Shown piece after piece: positions 41,529 through 50,390 of a stretch of DNA of 64,000 nucleotides. A model generated the notes under the pieces. It was not told the DNA's origin and did not search any database. It saw only the letters and a list, made by a program, of their open reading frames with translations. This stretch comes from Mantamonas sphyraenae (lineage: Eukaryota; CRuMs; Mantamonadidae): contig JAPMXV010000003.1 in NCBI GenBank assembly GCA_026936335.1, positions 248,001 through 312,000 of the forward strand, in the 5' to 3' direction. Each line of letters starts with the position of its first letter. Position 1 is the first letter of the stretch. The position numbers and the translations under genes are program-made.

Positions 41529-42508
41529 TTATGCCTTGACGGCGTACTTGCGGGGCTGGAAGTGCTGCTGCACCTTGCGCTGCTTCAGGGTCATGCGCGA
41601 GGCCTCAAACGGGTTGAGGCGGCGGCGGATGGCGCGGGTCTTCTTGGAGCGCAGCTGCTTGGGCACGTACTTCTTGCCCAGGTTGTAGCCACGCAGGTTG
41701 TTCAGCTTGTTGCTGTTGATCACAGTGAGCAGACGAGCAACATCCTTGCGCAGAACGGGACTGTGGGACACGCAGGCAGGGCAACGGCGCAGTATGAGCG
41801 TCAGCAGAGTGCGTGGGTTGCGTGTGCCAAGAGGCATTTCCAGCCCACACCAAAAACGGAATCACAAAACGGGGCCTCACACACGCCCATGGCCTTGTGC
41901 AGAGCATTGGACGCGTGTGTACCCTTGCCACACATGCGCACCATGCAAACTTACAGACGGGACATCTTGCTGGCAGAGCCACCAGTGACCTTGGCCCTCT
42001 TGTGGGCGGCAAGCTCCTTCTTGTACTCCTTCAGCATCTGCATCAGGTCGGTCTTGCTCTTCAGGCGCAGTTCATAACACTTAAGCTTGGCTGTGGGGTG
42101 TGCATGTGTGTCAGCCACCTGCTGCTCGCCGTCTCATCGCCTCTCGTCGTCTCCTTCCCCTGCTGCGTGCGACGCAACCTGCACCTGGGCCTCGCATGCG
42201 AAAAAAAAACCGCATGCGCTCAGCCACACACAGGCCCCTCACACCTCGCCACGGCACCGACACCTCATGCACGGGTGTGCATATGCTGTACAAGCCACCG
42301 TGGCGTGGCCGAGTGCACACGTTCCATTCTGTGCGGCTCTGTGTGGCGCAGGAGGGCCAGGAAACCGTGGTCGATTGGCAGGGGTCTCCAGGCCGTGGCC
42401 CTGGCACAGACGACACAGACATGGACACGGCGTACGCACGCGTGCAATGGATTCTGTGTGTGACCCAATGTGCATCTGTGTGGGGTGGGGATTGTATCAC
42501 GTACTCAT
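41529..42508 (-). CDS. RPL35: 60S ribosomal protein L35 (uL29), with a four-base first coding exon
   Basis: Large-subunit protein near the exit tunnel. Exons are 42508-42505 (ATG A), 42090-41955 and 41760-41529 (123 aa, the usual L35 length; phases 1 and 2). The four-base first exon is inferred. Exon 2 needs one preceding base to complete (N)CC AAG, and in the upstream region examined an ATG one base before a good donor (GTACGT) was found at 42508. This gives MTKLKCYELR, matching the family start. Other features are VTGGSASKMSRLPVLRKDVARLLTVIN, KKYVPKQLRSKKTRAIRRRLN and the ending PRKYAVKA. The first intron is 414 nt with CTGAC near its 3' end. The gene is divergent from the gene at 42713. 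Confidence 0.9.
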
Positions 42509-42712
42509 TGTGACGGGGTGGTTCGGCTGGGCAGGCAGGCGCAGGCAGAACGGTCCCCGATTTGAGATGGGTCGCAATTGCATGCACATGCGCATCGTTG
42601 TTCCGTGCGATGGCGTCCATGGTGGCATGTTGGGGCATATGTGGCATCCGAGTCGATGGGGGGTTGGCACAGGCAATGCGCAGGGAGATGCAAGTCAAAG
42701 TGCGACCACGAA
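42509..42712. promoter_or_regulatory. Divergent intergenic region, RPL35 / Cys-His protein
   Basis: 204 bp between the inferred RPL35 start codon and the next start codon on the plus strand. GC-rich with GCATGCACATGCGCAT near 42579-42596. No RNA gene recognised. Confidence 0.45.
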
Positions 42713-43579
42713 ATGTTCACTCGCTCCGTTAGCAAAAACACAGTGGGACCCATGGTGGCCCATGCACGCATGATGAGCACCACAAGCTCGGCCAATGGCA
42801 TTATGGGCCATGACAAGCTGAAGGAGGTGTTGAATGGGCTGGGTTGGAAGGTGGACGTGGTGTCGTCAGCAACCCTCGCCAACGCGGACGACACGAAACT
42901 CTCCGAAACGGGGTTGACCTCCGCCCAGCTTAAATTGGACCTTGTGGACACAACCGCCAACGGCCTCCTCAAGTGTGTCGATGGACGCCCCGCAGTGAGT
43001 GACTCCACGGCTGGTCCGGGTCCCAAGCTGCTGGGCGGAGTGTTTGCGCTGGCGTCGATGCGCGGTGTCACCGAGCTCGACGGCCTGGGGGCCGTGGTCG
43101 AAGAGATCCTGGCCAAAGGATACACGCCTTCGGTGCACTACGATGAAGTGGGCTTCAAGGCGGCCGAAGAACACAAGGGCCACACGCATCATCTCAACTG
43201 CGGCTGCGGCTTCTGGGACCAGCTGTGGACGGCAGGGAGGCTGCCCGACGTCAAGCCACCGGCGTACACGTTTGAGGAGGCCAAGGAGGTGGTGATCAAT
43301 GCAGGCGGTGTGGTGGAGACCATGCTGGGCAGGCTGGTGCCGCGAGCAGTGGTGATCAACTACGTGCCAAACACCACCATCGATGCCAGCGTCCATGTCC
43401 CTCTGGACGGTGACTATGAGGACCCCAACAACGGTCCCTTCCAACGCTTCGTCAGTGACGTGTGGGCCATCGAGCAGTTTGGCTTGGATGATTCCTACCT
43501 CACCGCCTCCGCCGTCACCGCTGCCCAGCTGTGGCCCATCAAGACCGAGAAACCCAGTGCCGTGATCATTGTGGAATGA
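42713..43579 (+). CDS. Unknown protein with a His/Cys cluster, possible mitochondrial leader
   Basis: Single exon, 288 aa. The first about 25 residues (MFTRSVSKNTVGPMVAHARMM) are basic and Ser-rich, like a mitochondrial leader. The body includes LGGVFALASMRGVTELDGLGAVVEEILAKGYTPSVHYDE, then HKGHTHHLNCGCGFWDQLW at about residues 155-175. Its HxxHTHH and CxC spacing looks like a metal site. Later segments are VVINAGGVVETMLGRLVPRAVVINYVP and a C terminus with FVSDVWAIEQFGLDDSYLTASAV. I do not recognise the family with confidence. A distant likeness of the GCGFW region to cadmium-type carbonic anhydrase repeats crossed my mind but is weak. The next gene on the same strand is the copper chaperone SCO1. 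Confidence 0.7.
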   Translation: MFTRSVSKNTVGPMVAHARMMSTTSSANGIMGHDKLKEVLNGLGWKVDVVSSATLANADDTKLSETGLTSAQLKLDLVDTTANGLLKCVDGRPAVSDSTAGPGPKLLGGVFALASMRGVTELDGLGAVVEEILAKGYTPSVHYDEVGFKAAEEHKGHTHHLNCGCGFWDQLWTAGRLPDVKPPAYTFEEAKEVVINAGGVVETMLGRLVPRAVVINYVPNTTIDASVHVPLDGDYEDPNNGPFQRFVSDVWAIEQFGLDDSYLTASAVTAAQLWPIKTEKPSAVIIVE

Positions 43580-43649
43580 AGGAGTGTTGTGGTATGGATC
43601 CACGATTATTTGGGGGCATGCCCCCTGGGGCATCCATCCCAACAAAACA

Positions 43650-44902
43650 ATGTTTGTGCGTCAACGAACAGCCAGGCTTGCGCACCGCCTCCAGGTGACG
43701 ACTGTGGGCAGCATGGTGGCACGTCACACGCGTCACATGCTCCACGGTGGTGGTTTTGGTGCCACTGGCAGCCATGGCATGCAATACAGTGTGGCATCCT
43801 CCACACAGAGGACCCGGAACCAGGCCTTGGTGACAAGTGCTGTGAGGCAGCACGTCTCTCCACTTGTGACGGGCAACAGCCAGACCACACATGGCATTGT
43901 CACACGTGTGGGCCATGTCCATGCACGTGGTGTCACCACAAACTCAATCAGTAACGCTACGGTGCGTCCGGAGACCAAATATCGCAGTCCCGTCACTCTT
44001 TCCACCCCCCCTTGCTCACACACCACACACACACATGCCCATCCACTCACTGCAGCGCAACTGGGCACCGTGGGCAGCCTTGGCCACGTTTGTGGGCGTG
44101 GGTTACGTCGTACGCGAACAGTATCTGGAATTCAAGGATGGTGAGTGTGCGGGTGTGTGCGGGTGGATGCGGAAAGATCACCGAACTGGGGCTGACACGC
44201 AACACACACCCGCAGCGGTGATGACCAAGAACCAGGGAGATGTGTTGTCTGTGGGAAAGGCGTCCATTGGAGGACCGTTTACTCTGGTGGACCAGGATGG
44301 CAACACGGTGACGGAGAAAGATGTGCGTGAGGAAGCAGCTTCCGAACCCAATCCACACACCACACAGCCACGCTGACACACCCTGGGCCACCCTTTTCCA
44401 TGCACAGTTCCGTGGCAAGTTTATGCTGATCTACTTTGGATTCACCCACTGTCCGGACGTGTGTCCCACGGAGCTGGAGAAGATGCACGATGCCCTGAAG
44501 GCCCTGGAGAAGCTGCCCGAGGTGCGAGCACGCATCCAGCCCGTGTTTGTGTCTGTGGACCACAAGAGAGACACCCCAGCGGTGATCAAGGAGTACATCA
44601 AGGAGTTTGGCATCGAGGACATTGTGAGTCTCACCGGGTCGCCCGAACAGATCGAACAGGTCACCAAGGCCTACCGTGTGTTCTTCTCCCGTTCCGACGA
44701 TGGCAACGAAGAGAGCGAAGACTACCTGATCGACCACAGCATCTTCACCTACCTCATGGGTCCCGATGGATCCTTCAAACACATCTTTGGTGTCAACATG
44801 GAAGCAGAGGCCATGGCTGCCACCATCACCCAGTCGGTCCTTGTCGACTTGCATGCAAATGCCTCCAATGGCTCCAACCCAGCCAAGGATGACGATGAAT
44901 AG
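43650..44902 (+). CDS. SCO1: SCO1/SCO2 copper chaperone for cytochrome c oxidase
   Basis: SCO proteins sit in the mitochondrial inner membrane and deliver copper to the CuA site of COX2. Exons are 43650-43961, 44056-44140, 44216-44322 and 44408-44902 (332 aa; phases 0, 1, 0). The N-terminal exon encodes a long basic, Ser/Thr/His-rich leader. A TM segment follows in exon 2 (WAALATFVGVGYVV). The thioredoxin-like domain begins IGGPFTLVDQDG. It has FRGKFMLIYFGFTHCPDVCP with the copper-binding CxxxC, PVFVSVDHKRDTP, and the distal His ligand in DHSIFTYLMGPDG. The C terminus is Asn/Asp-rich. All catalytic/binding residues are intact. Introns 2 and 3 contain CTGAC. Confidence 0.95.
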
Positions 44903-44951
44903 CAGCAGCAGATGGCAATGACCCTTGCATTTCCCCCTCAAACTCCCCTCT

Positions 44952-45569
44952 TCACAGTTCCTCTGTGCCCTCTTCCCACTCAAAGGCCCCCTTCTTGACC
45001 TGTTGCTTCTCCAGCAGATCCAACAGCTCCTCTGGGTCATCCGACACCACGTACAGCTCCGTGTGCTCGTCGCGAAGGAACCCGGCCTTGTTTGCGTTTT
45101 CAATCATGGCCAGCAGAGGGTCCCAATACCCATTGACGTTGTACAATCCAATGGGAGACGTGTGGATGCCAATTTGAGCCCATGTGATGCTCTCCAGAAG
45201 CTCCTCCATGGTGCCAAAGCCGCCGGGCACAGCGATGAAGGCGTCCGCCTTGTCGCACATGAGCTTCTTGCGCTCGTGCATGGTGGCCACCACGATTTCG
45301 TCACCCACCACATCCTTCATGACCCAGTCTTGCGTCATTGCCTTGGGGATGATGCCCAGTACCTTGGCCCCTCCGGCGTCTACGGCACGTGCCAGTTTGC
45401 CCATCAGACCAATGCCTCCGCCGCCGTACACCAGACCGATGCCCCGTTTGGCCATGGCCGTGCCCAGGGCCTCTGTCTTTTCAGCAAACACGTCGTCCTT
45501 GGGTGTGGAGGATCCCAGGTAGACGCAAATGTTGCTGATGTTGTTGGTGGTGCTTTCGCTCTCGCTCAT
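44952..45569 (-). CDS. LOG-family nucleoside-5'-monophosphate phosphoribohydrolase
   Basis: LOG-type enzymes (annotated in databases as TIGR00730 or lysine-decarboxylase-like) release the base from nucleoside 5'-monophosphates; in plants and some microbes this activates cytokinins. The 205-aa protein from Met 45569 has the Rossmann-like start ICVYLGSSTPKDD. GLVYGGGGIGLMGKLARAV follows, then MHERKKLMCDKADAFIAVPGGFGTMEELLESITWAQ. The last segment contains the catalytic Arg and the PGGxGTxxE phosphoribosyl-binding motif. An earlier in-frame Met at 45605 would add 12 residues. The physiological substrate is unknown. It converges with SCO1 and diverges from the disordered protein gene, with 75 bp between start codons. 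Confidence 0.92.
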   Translation of the reverse strand: MSESESTTNNISNICVYLGSSTPKDDVFAEKTEALGTAMAKRGIGLVYGGGGIGLMGKLARAVDAGGAKVLGIIPKAMTQDWVMKDVVGDEIVVATMHERKKLMCDKADAFIAVPGGFGTMEELLESITWAQIGIHTSPIGLYNVNGYWDPLLAMIENANKAGFLRDEHTELYVVSDDPEELLDLLEKQQVKKGAFEWEEGTEEL

Positions 45570-45644
45570 ACTTGTTTCAGGTGTATGCGCAGGCGTGTCC
45601 AACACACACTCTCGTCACAGACAGAGACTTCACTGGTGTGGGAC
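45570..45644. promoter_or_regulatory. 75-bp divergent promoter region, LOG hydrolase / disordered protein
   Basis: Outward start codons 75 bp apart; contains CCAACACACACTCTCGTCAC. No TATA-like element. Confidence 0.45.
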
Positions 45645-48600
45645 ATGGCAGACTCACCATCACCACCCCCACCCGAGTATGGCAGTGTAGTTGCAGAAGC
45701 CATGGACACTCAGCAGGAGGAGCAGCAGCAACAAACGTCGCCTGCCAATGACGACGACAAGGCCCCGGCCCAGCAGCCACAGGGTACACCGGCAGACGGC
45801 AATGAGCAAGTGGGAAAGGGAAAGGATGTGGACGACAAGGAGACAGGAAGCACAGGGAAGGAGGGGGGAATGGACAAGGAGGAGGAGAGGCAGAAGGGAA
45901 ACGCAAACGAGGAGACCCAAGTTGAGCCAATGATGTTGGGAGGCCAGGGAACAAGCAGTAGCGAAGGAGAGGCCAGGGATGACGCAGATTCGGATGTAGG
46001 GAAGGGGAAAGGGTCATCCGAGGGTCGTGGAAGGGAGGAGGGAAAGGCACGGGACGATGAGGAGGGCAAAGGCGATGGTCGGCCGTTACAGGAATCGGAG
46101 AGCGAAAGCAACGATGCCTCAACGACCACAAAGGAAGGCCGGGAGGAGGATGCAAAGAAGACTGTCGCACGCAAGGTGGATACAGAGGACGCGGAGAAGA
46201 ATGCAGTTGTGGATGAAGTGACTGTGGATGAACAGGAGGAGGAACGGAATGCCGAAGTGGCAAAGGCACGAGCGGTGGCCAAGGAGGCAGGAGCAACCAC
46301 GGAGGAAGGCGATGAACAGGAACAGGATGCACAGGCAAGTGCAAAGGACAAGGCACAGGTTGCTGGGGGGTCAAAGGCATCCACGGTTCAGGAGGAGGAA
46401 GGCAGCAGCAACGGCAAGGAGGACATTATTGGCACGAACGACGACGGAGAGGAACACAAGGTGGAAGAGGAAGAAAGAGAGGGACGGGAGGGGGATGAGC
46501 CTCATTCACCATGGAAGGTACCCACGGCTGAGGGAGCAGAGGCTGAGGATGAGGAGGAGGAGGAGTATGTGGACGAGGACTTTGACATGGATGACAACCA
46601 ACAGCAGGGACAGGGATACGAGGAGAAGGAGGAGGAGGAGGAAGAGGAGTATGAGAACGATGACTACGAGGATGATGAGCTGGACCACATGATGGATGGC
46701 AATGAGGGCGAGGACGACAGAGACGAGGAAAGGTCACAACCCATGCTGGATGCCATTACCATGGACGACGGGAGCGAGGAGGAGGATGCGATCGATGACA
46801 TGGATGATGACATGGATGATGATAGGGATGCGTTGGATGAAGATGGGGATGGGAAGGAGGAGGCGCCAGCGCGTACGGTGTCGGCACCGTCCGACTCTGC
46901 GTACTCCTTCCTGGCGGTGAGTGCGAACCAGAGCCAGCAGTTTGTCCATGAGCACCGCAAGTCCATCAAGGCAGGGACGACGACGACGGCGGCGGAGGAT
47001 GTGGCTGGACTGTGGAGGAAGAATCAGGAGTTTGCCACGAATGCGTTGAATGGGGCCAACATGGACGAGATGATCCGCAGCGACAACGTGAACGACATGG
47101 ATCCGCAGAACGTGTTTGAACAGACCGGACAACACACACAGCCCATGGCAGGCATACGATCACGCCCGGATCTCAGTGTGGAATTGCCCCTTGCACGACA
47201 CAGCACGCTGCACGCAGACATCCGTCAGTTGGACGATGGTCACAGTGCTTACTCGGGAGAAGCCGAATCGCCTGCACCCAACGTGATGCTGGACTTTTCG
47301 TCACCAGCTGCACGGGGTCAGGGTGTCCTGATGGACGACGATGACGACGACGACGACGACGATGAGATGGTCATGATGATGGGCATGCCACATGATGGCA
47401 GGCATGGTGATGTGGTGGTGGTTGAAGAGGGGGAAGAGGACAGGGACGGAGGCATTGCCATCACAACCACCACCACCACCTCCACCACCCAGGGCAAATC
47501 CAGGACGAAGCACAAACTACGGGGCAGCAACAAACAGTCGCCTGGGTATGGAAGCACAGGGGGCGGAGGAGGAGGGTACGCACAGATGCACGGGGGCGTG
47601 GAGCAACAGCAGAGCCGACGCAGCCGAACCAAGTTGCGTCCAGCGGCACAGGCACAGGGCCACGTGACACCCATGAGTGAATCGGGACACAGCAACGATT
47701 TGCTTAGCAGCGACGACAAGACACGTGCGTCACGCAACATCCACTCGTCGCTGAGCCCTGCGAAACTGCGACGCAGCAACGAAGTGCCTCCGCTGCGGCT
47801 GGAAACACGGTCGCCGGCTGGGCGCGCGTCGCCTGCAGGCAGCTACAGCAGCAGTGTGGCATCTACCGCAAAGGGACAGCGACGCAAGAGCAAACTGACG
47901 CTTGCCAAGGATCGACGCAAGTCCAAGGGGGCTGACGATGGCCGTGACGACGACGATGAAAGCGTGATCGAGATGCCGCGTCGTCGATCGAGCAAACTGA
48001 CGGCACAGCAGCCGCAGGGACAGCAAGGACAGCAGGGACAGCAGGGACACACAAGTGGAGGTGGAGGCAAGGTGCGTGTGCAGCAAACACGCGATGGCAA
48101 CACGACGGTGCGTGTGGGCAACGAAGAGATGGCACTGATGGCGTTGTACCTTCCCCGGCAGCAACCAGACAGCACACAGCCATGGATTGTGGCCATGAAG
48201 CCCGTGTCGACGGACATGATGGAACAGCTGCAACCGAGATACCTGCCACCGCTCATCAATGGATCCGAAGTGCACATGCACAGTCAACAACAGCAAAGCA
48301 GCCCGCAGCAACAACAACAGGGCAACAACAAACGAGTGCCTGCATACATGCAACCGACACGTGCGAGTGAACAACGACACGGAGACGTGGAGGAGAAGCG
48401 AAGGAAGAAGAGGAGGGCTCAGCAACGGGCAAAGTCGCAGCAAAAGACAGGCGGCAACACCAACAGCATCCACAACAGCAACAGCAAACACCGGAGTGCA
48501 CCCAAGCGTCACTCACTGGCAAGCAGCAGTCCAGCAAGGGGCAGTGGGGGCAGCAGTCCTGCTTCGGGGATGGGATTCATGCAGAAGAGCGAGGAGGCAC

Positions 48601-48758
48601 GTGCTCAGATTGCACAGGAGTACGCACGCAGGGCCCAAGAGTTGGGAGTGGCAGGCAGTGGACGACGACAGAGCACTTTGTCCCTTCACAGTCGAGGCAG
48701 CGCAAGTGCAGGTGTCATGGGGGCTCGCACGCGTGTGGGTGCGTATGGAAAGCATTAG
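45645..48758 (+). CDS. Large intrinsically disordered acidic/Gln-rich protein, unknown
   Basis: Single long exon, 1037 aa. The first about 420 residues are dominated by Glu, Asp and Lys with Gln runs, without predicted fold. A short segment that may be ordered follows at about 425-480 (SAYSFLAVSANQSQQFVHEHRKS and LWRKNQEFATNALNGANMDEM). The middle is Ser/Arg/Lys-rich and holds a poly-Asp run. Near residue 820, EEMALMALYLPRQQ and PWIVAMKPVSTDMMEQLQPRYLPPLI look conserved. The end is Gln/Asn-rich and then EEARAQIAQEYARRAQELG. The uninterrupted 3.1-kb frame and a Met with a good context support a real gene, despite the simple composition. No function can be assigned. Confidence 0.7.
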   Translation: MADSPSPPPPEYGSVVAEAMDTQQEEQQQQTSPANDDDKAPAQQPQGTPADGNEQVGKGKDVDDKETGSTGKEGGMDKEEERQKGNANEETQVEPMMLGGQGTSSSEGEARDDADSDVGKGKGSSEGRGREEGKARDDEEGKGDGRPLQESESESNDASTTTKEGREEDAKKTVARKVDTEDAEKNAVVDEVTVDEQEEERNAEVAKARAVAKEAGATTEEGDEQEQDAQASAKDKAQVAGGSKASTVQEEEGSSNGKEDIIGTNDDGEEHKVEEEEREGREGDEPHSPWKVPTAEGAEAEDEEEEEYVDEDFDMDDNQQQGQGYEEKEEEEEEEYENDDYEDDELDHMMDGNEGEDDRDEERSQPMLDAITMDDGSEEEDAIDDMDDDMDDDRDALDEDGDGKEEAPARTVSAPSDSAYSFLAVSANQSQQFVHEHRKSIKAGTTTTAAEDVAGLWRKNQEFATNALNGANMDEMIRSDNVNDMDPQNVFEQTGQHTQPMAGIRSRPDLSVELPLARHSTLHADIRQLDDGHSAYSGEAESPAPNVMLDFSSPAARGQGVLMDDDDDDDDDDEMVMMMGMPHDGRHGDVVVVEEGEEDRDGGIAITTTTTTSTTQGKSRTKHKLRGSNKQSPGYGSTGGGGGGYAQMHGGVEQQQSRRSRTKLRPAAQAQGHVTPMSESGHSNDLLSSDDKTRASRNIHSSLSPAKLRRSNEVPPLRLETRSPAGRASPAGSYSSSVASTAKGQRRKSKLTLAKDRRKSKGADDGRDDDDESVIEMPRRRSSKLTAQQPQGQQGQQGQQGHTSGGGGKVRVQQTRDGNTTVRVGNEEMALMALYLPRQQPDSTQPWIVAMKPVSTDMMEQLQPRYLPPLINGSEVHMHSQQQQSSPQQQQQGNNKRVPAYMQPTRASEQRHGDVEEKRRKKRRAQQRAKSQQKTGGNTNSIHNSNSKHRSAPKRHSLASSSPARGSGGSSPASGMGFMQKSEEARAQIAQEYARRAQELGVAGSGRRQSTLSLHSRGSASAGVMGARTRVGAYGKH

Positions 48759-48780
48759 TGAAACCAACAAACCGTTATTC

Positions 48781-50375
48781 CTATGCGTCGGTCGGACTAC
48801 TCTCCAGCTTCTTGGTGGCCATGGACATGGCTTGGTGGATCTGAGAGATGGCGGTGGGGCAGGTGTCCAGTGGAAACACCGCATACTCGAAATCGCCCAG
48901 CGGGGCTTCGGGACACTCGATCTGCATGTAGTCGAGGTCACGCACCTTGGCAGTGACATAATGGCACCAATTCTTGAGGCCGGGGGCGTTGATTTCAATG
49001 ACCACGGCGGTGTGTGGCGCAAACATGTTGTTGACATGCCCGGCGCCAATGGCCCCTACCACCACCGCCGCATGCTTGAACAGATCCACTGTGGCCGCCA
49101 TGTCCACGTCCCCACGGAACACCTCAAAGTGGAGCAAAGGATACTCGGCCACCACCTTGGCAACCTCGTCAATCCACGTCTGCGTCGACTCTGCGTTGCC
49201 AAACGAACGCGACGCACCGGGCGACCGCACCATAAGGATGGCCTTGTTGCGTTGGGCCATGGGCACATCCTCACCCACCATTTCCCTGTGCAGACGCGTT
49301 GCTTCTTCTTTGGACGGGTTGCCATACATGGAGGGTCTGGGAAAATACAGCTGGTGGGCGTGGATGAACTTGCCGTCGTGGTTGGGCAGCACACGCTCCC
49401 ATGGGATCCCCACCCGTGCAAACGCATCCTTGATAAACGCCTTGTCTGTGGGTGCCATCAGCACTTTGATGTCTGGGTCTGCACGCAAGACATCCAGGCC
49501 GAGCATCAGCCGCGTCATGGTTTCGGCCCAGAAATGGTAGTATTCGTCCCCCCACATGGCAGAAAGCACAAGCAGCTTGTCAAACTCCACAATTAGATTT
49601 GCAGGAATGCCTGGGTTGGGTGCCAGTTCTCCAGCAAGCTGTGCATGCCGTGCAAGGGTGTTGTGAGTCGCGTAGCCCTGGGTCCCGGGTGTGTGTTTTC
49701 CACACTCTGCCGTGCTCTGTGTGTCACCACACCTACCTTTGGCCAGTACCCATTGTTGCCAATCTCGTACACATACTTCTGGTCAAACACCACCGAGAGA
49801 GAATTGCCCACCCAGGCGTCCTCAAGACGTAGCAGGAAGCGCGTCTGGTCGTTCTCTGGCCATTGGTAGTGAGTGTTCTCGTTGGCGTGTGTGAACAGAG
49901 GCAACACCGACGGGGGTGGGCCGTACGCAGGCCGAATGACGTATGCCTCCAATGGTTCCATGAGGAGCACCTGGCCATTGGCACGCAGTTGCTCGAGGTA
50001 GGTTTTGTCCATGTGAAGGATGTTGCGCAACACAGTCAACCCCGTGGGGATCGTGGGGCCCCTCTTGACCAAAGGTGCGGGTGTGGGCAATACGGTCGCC
50101 ACTGCTGTCGGTGTGGGTTCATCCTTGGTGTTGTTTCCGGCCGAATCCAGGTCGGTTTCCCCTTGCTCATTTGCGTTGCCTTGCTCTCCCTCCTTCCCAT
50201 GGCCCTCGTGTCCTGCGCTCTCCACATCCATCGATGAGCTCTCCAGTCGCTTCTCCTCCTGCACCGCAGTCCGGAAGAAGACCATGGAGACCAACGCCAA
50301 CAGGGCAATGGTCACCAACACCAGCGCAACCCTGCTCACCATTGGATGCGTCGGCGCAGCCTCGTACGCACGCAT
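48781..50375 (-). CDS. GT61-like glycosyltransferase, type II membrane protein
   Basis: Exons are 50375-49737 and 49638-48781 (498 aa, phase 0; donor GTAGGT, acceptor CATGCACAG). A signal anchor lies at residues 12-35 (MVSRVALVLVTIALLALVSMVFF), followed by an acidic stem with Pro/Thr. The lumenal domain resembles the DUF563/GT61 group (plant xylosyltransferases, animal EOGT and POMGNT2). Markers are VLSAMWGDEYYHFWAETMTRL, ILMVRSPGASRSF and LFKHAAVVVGAIGAGHVNNMFAPHTAVVIEI; the last matches the family's GAGHxNxxF nucleotide-sugar region. The acceptor was chosen because it is the only one in phase that avoids a stop. Substrate and linkage are unknown. A Golgi or ER lumen location is inferred. 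Confidence 0.82.
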
Positions 50376-50390
50376 GTGCTCTCTGCGCCC

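Noticed and set aside
42748..42753. ATGG|GT at 42753 as the RPL35 first exon
   Set aside because: The donor GTCCCA is poor and the site lies inside the coding region of the opposite gene; ATGA|GTACGT at 42508 is better.
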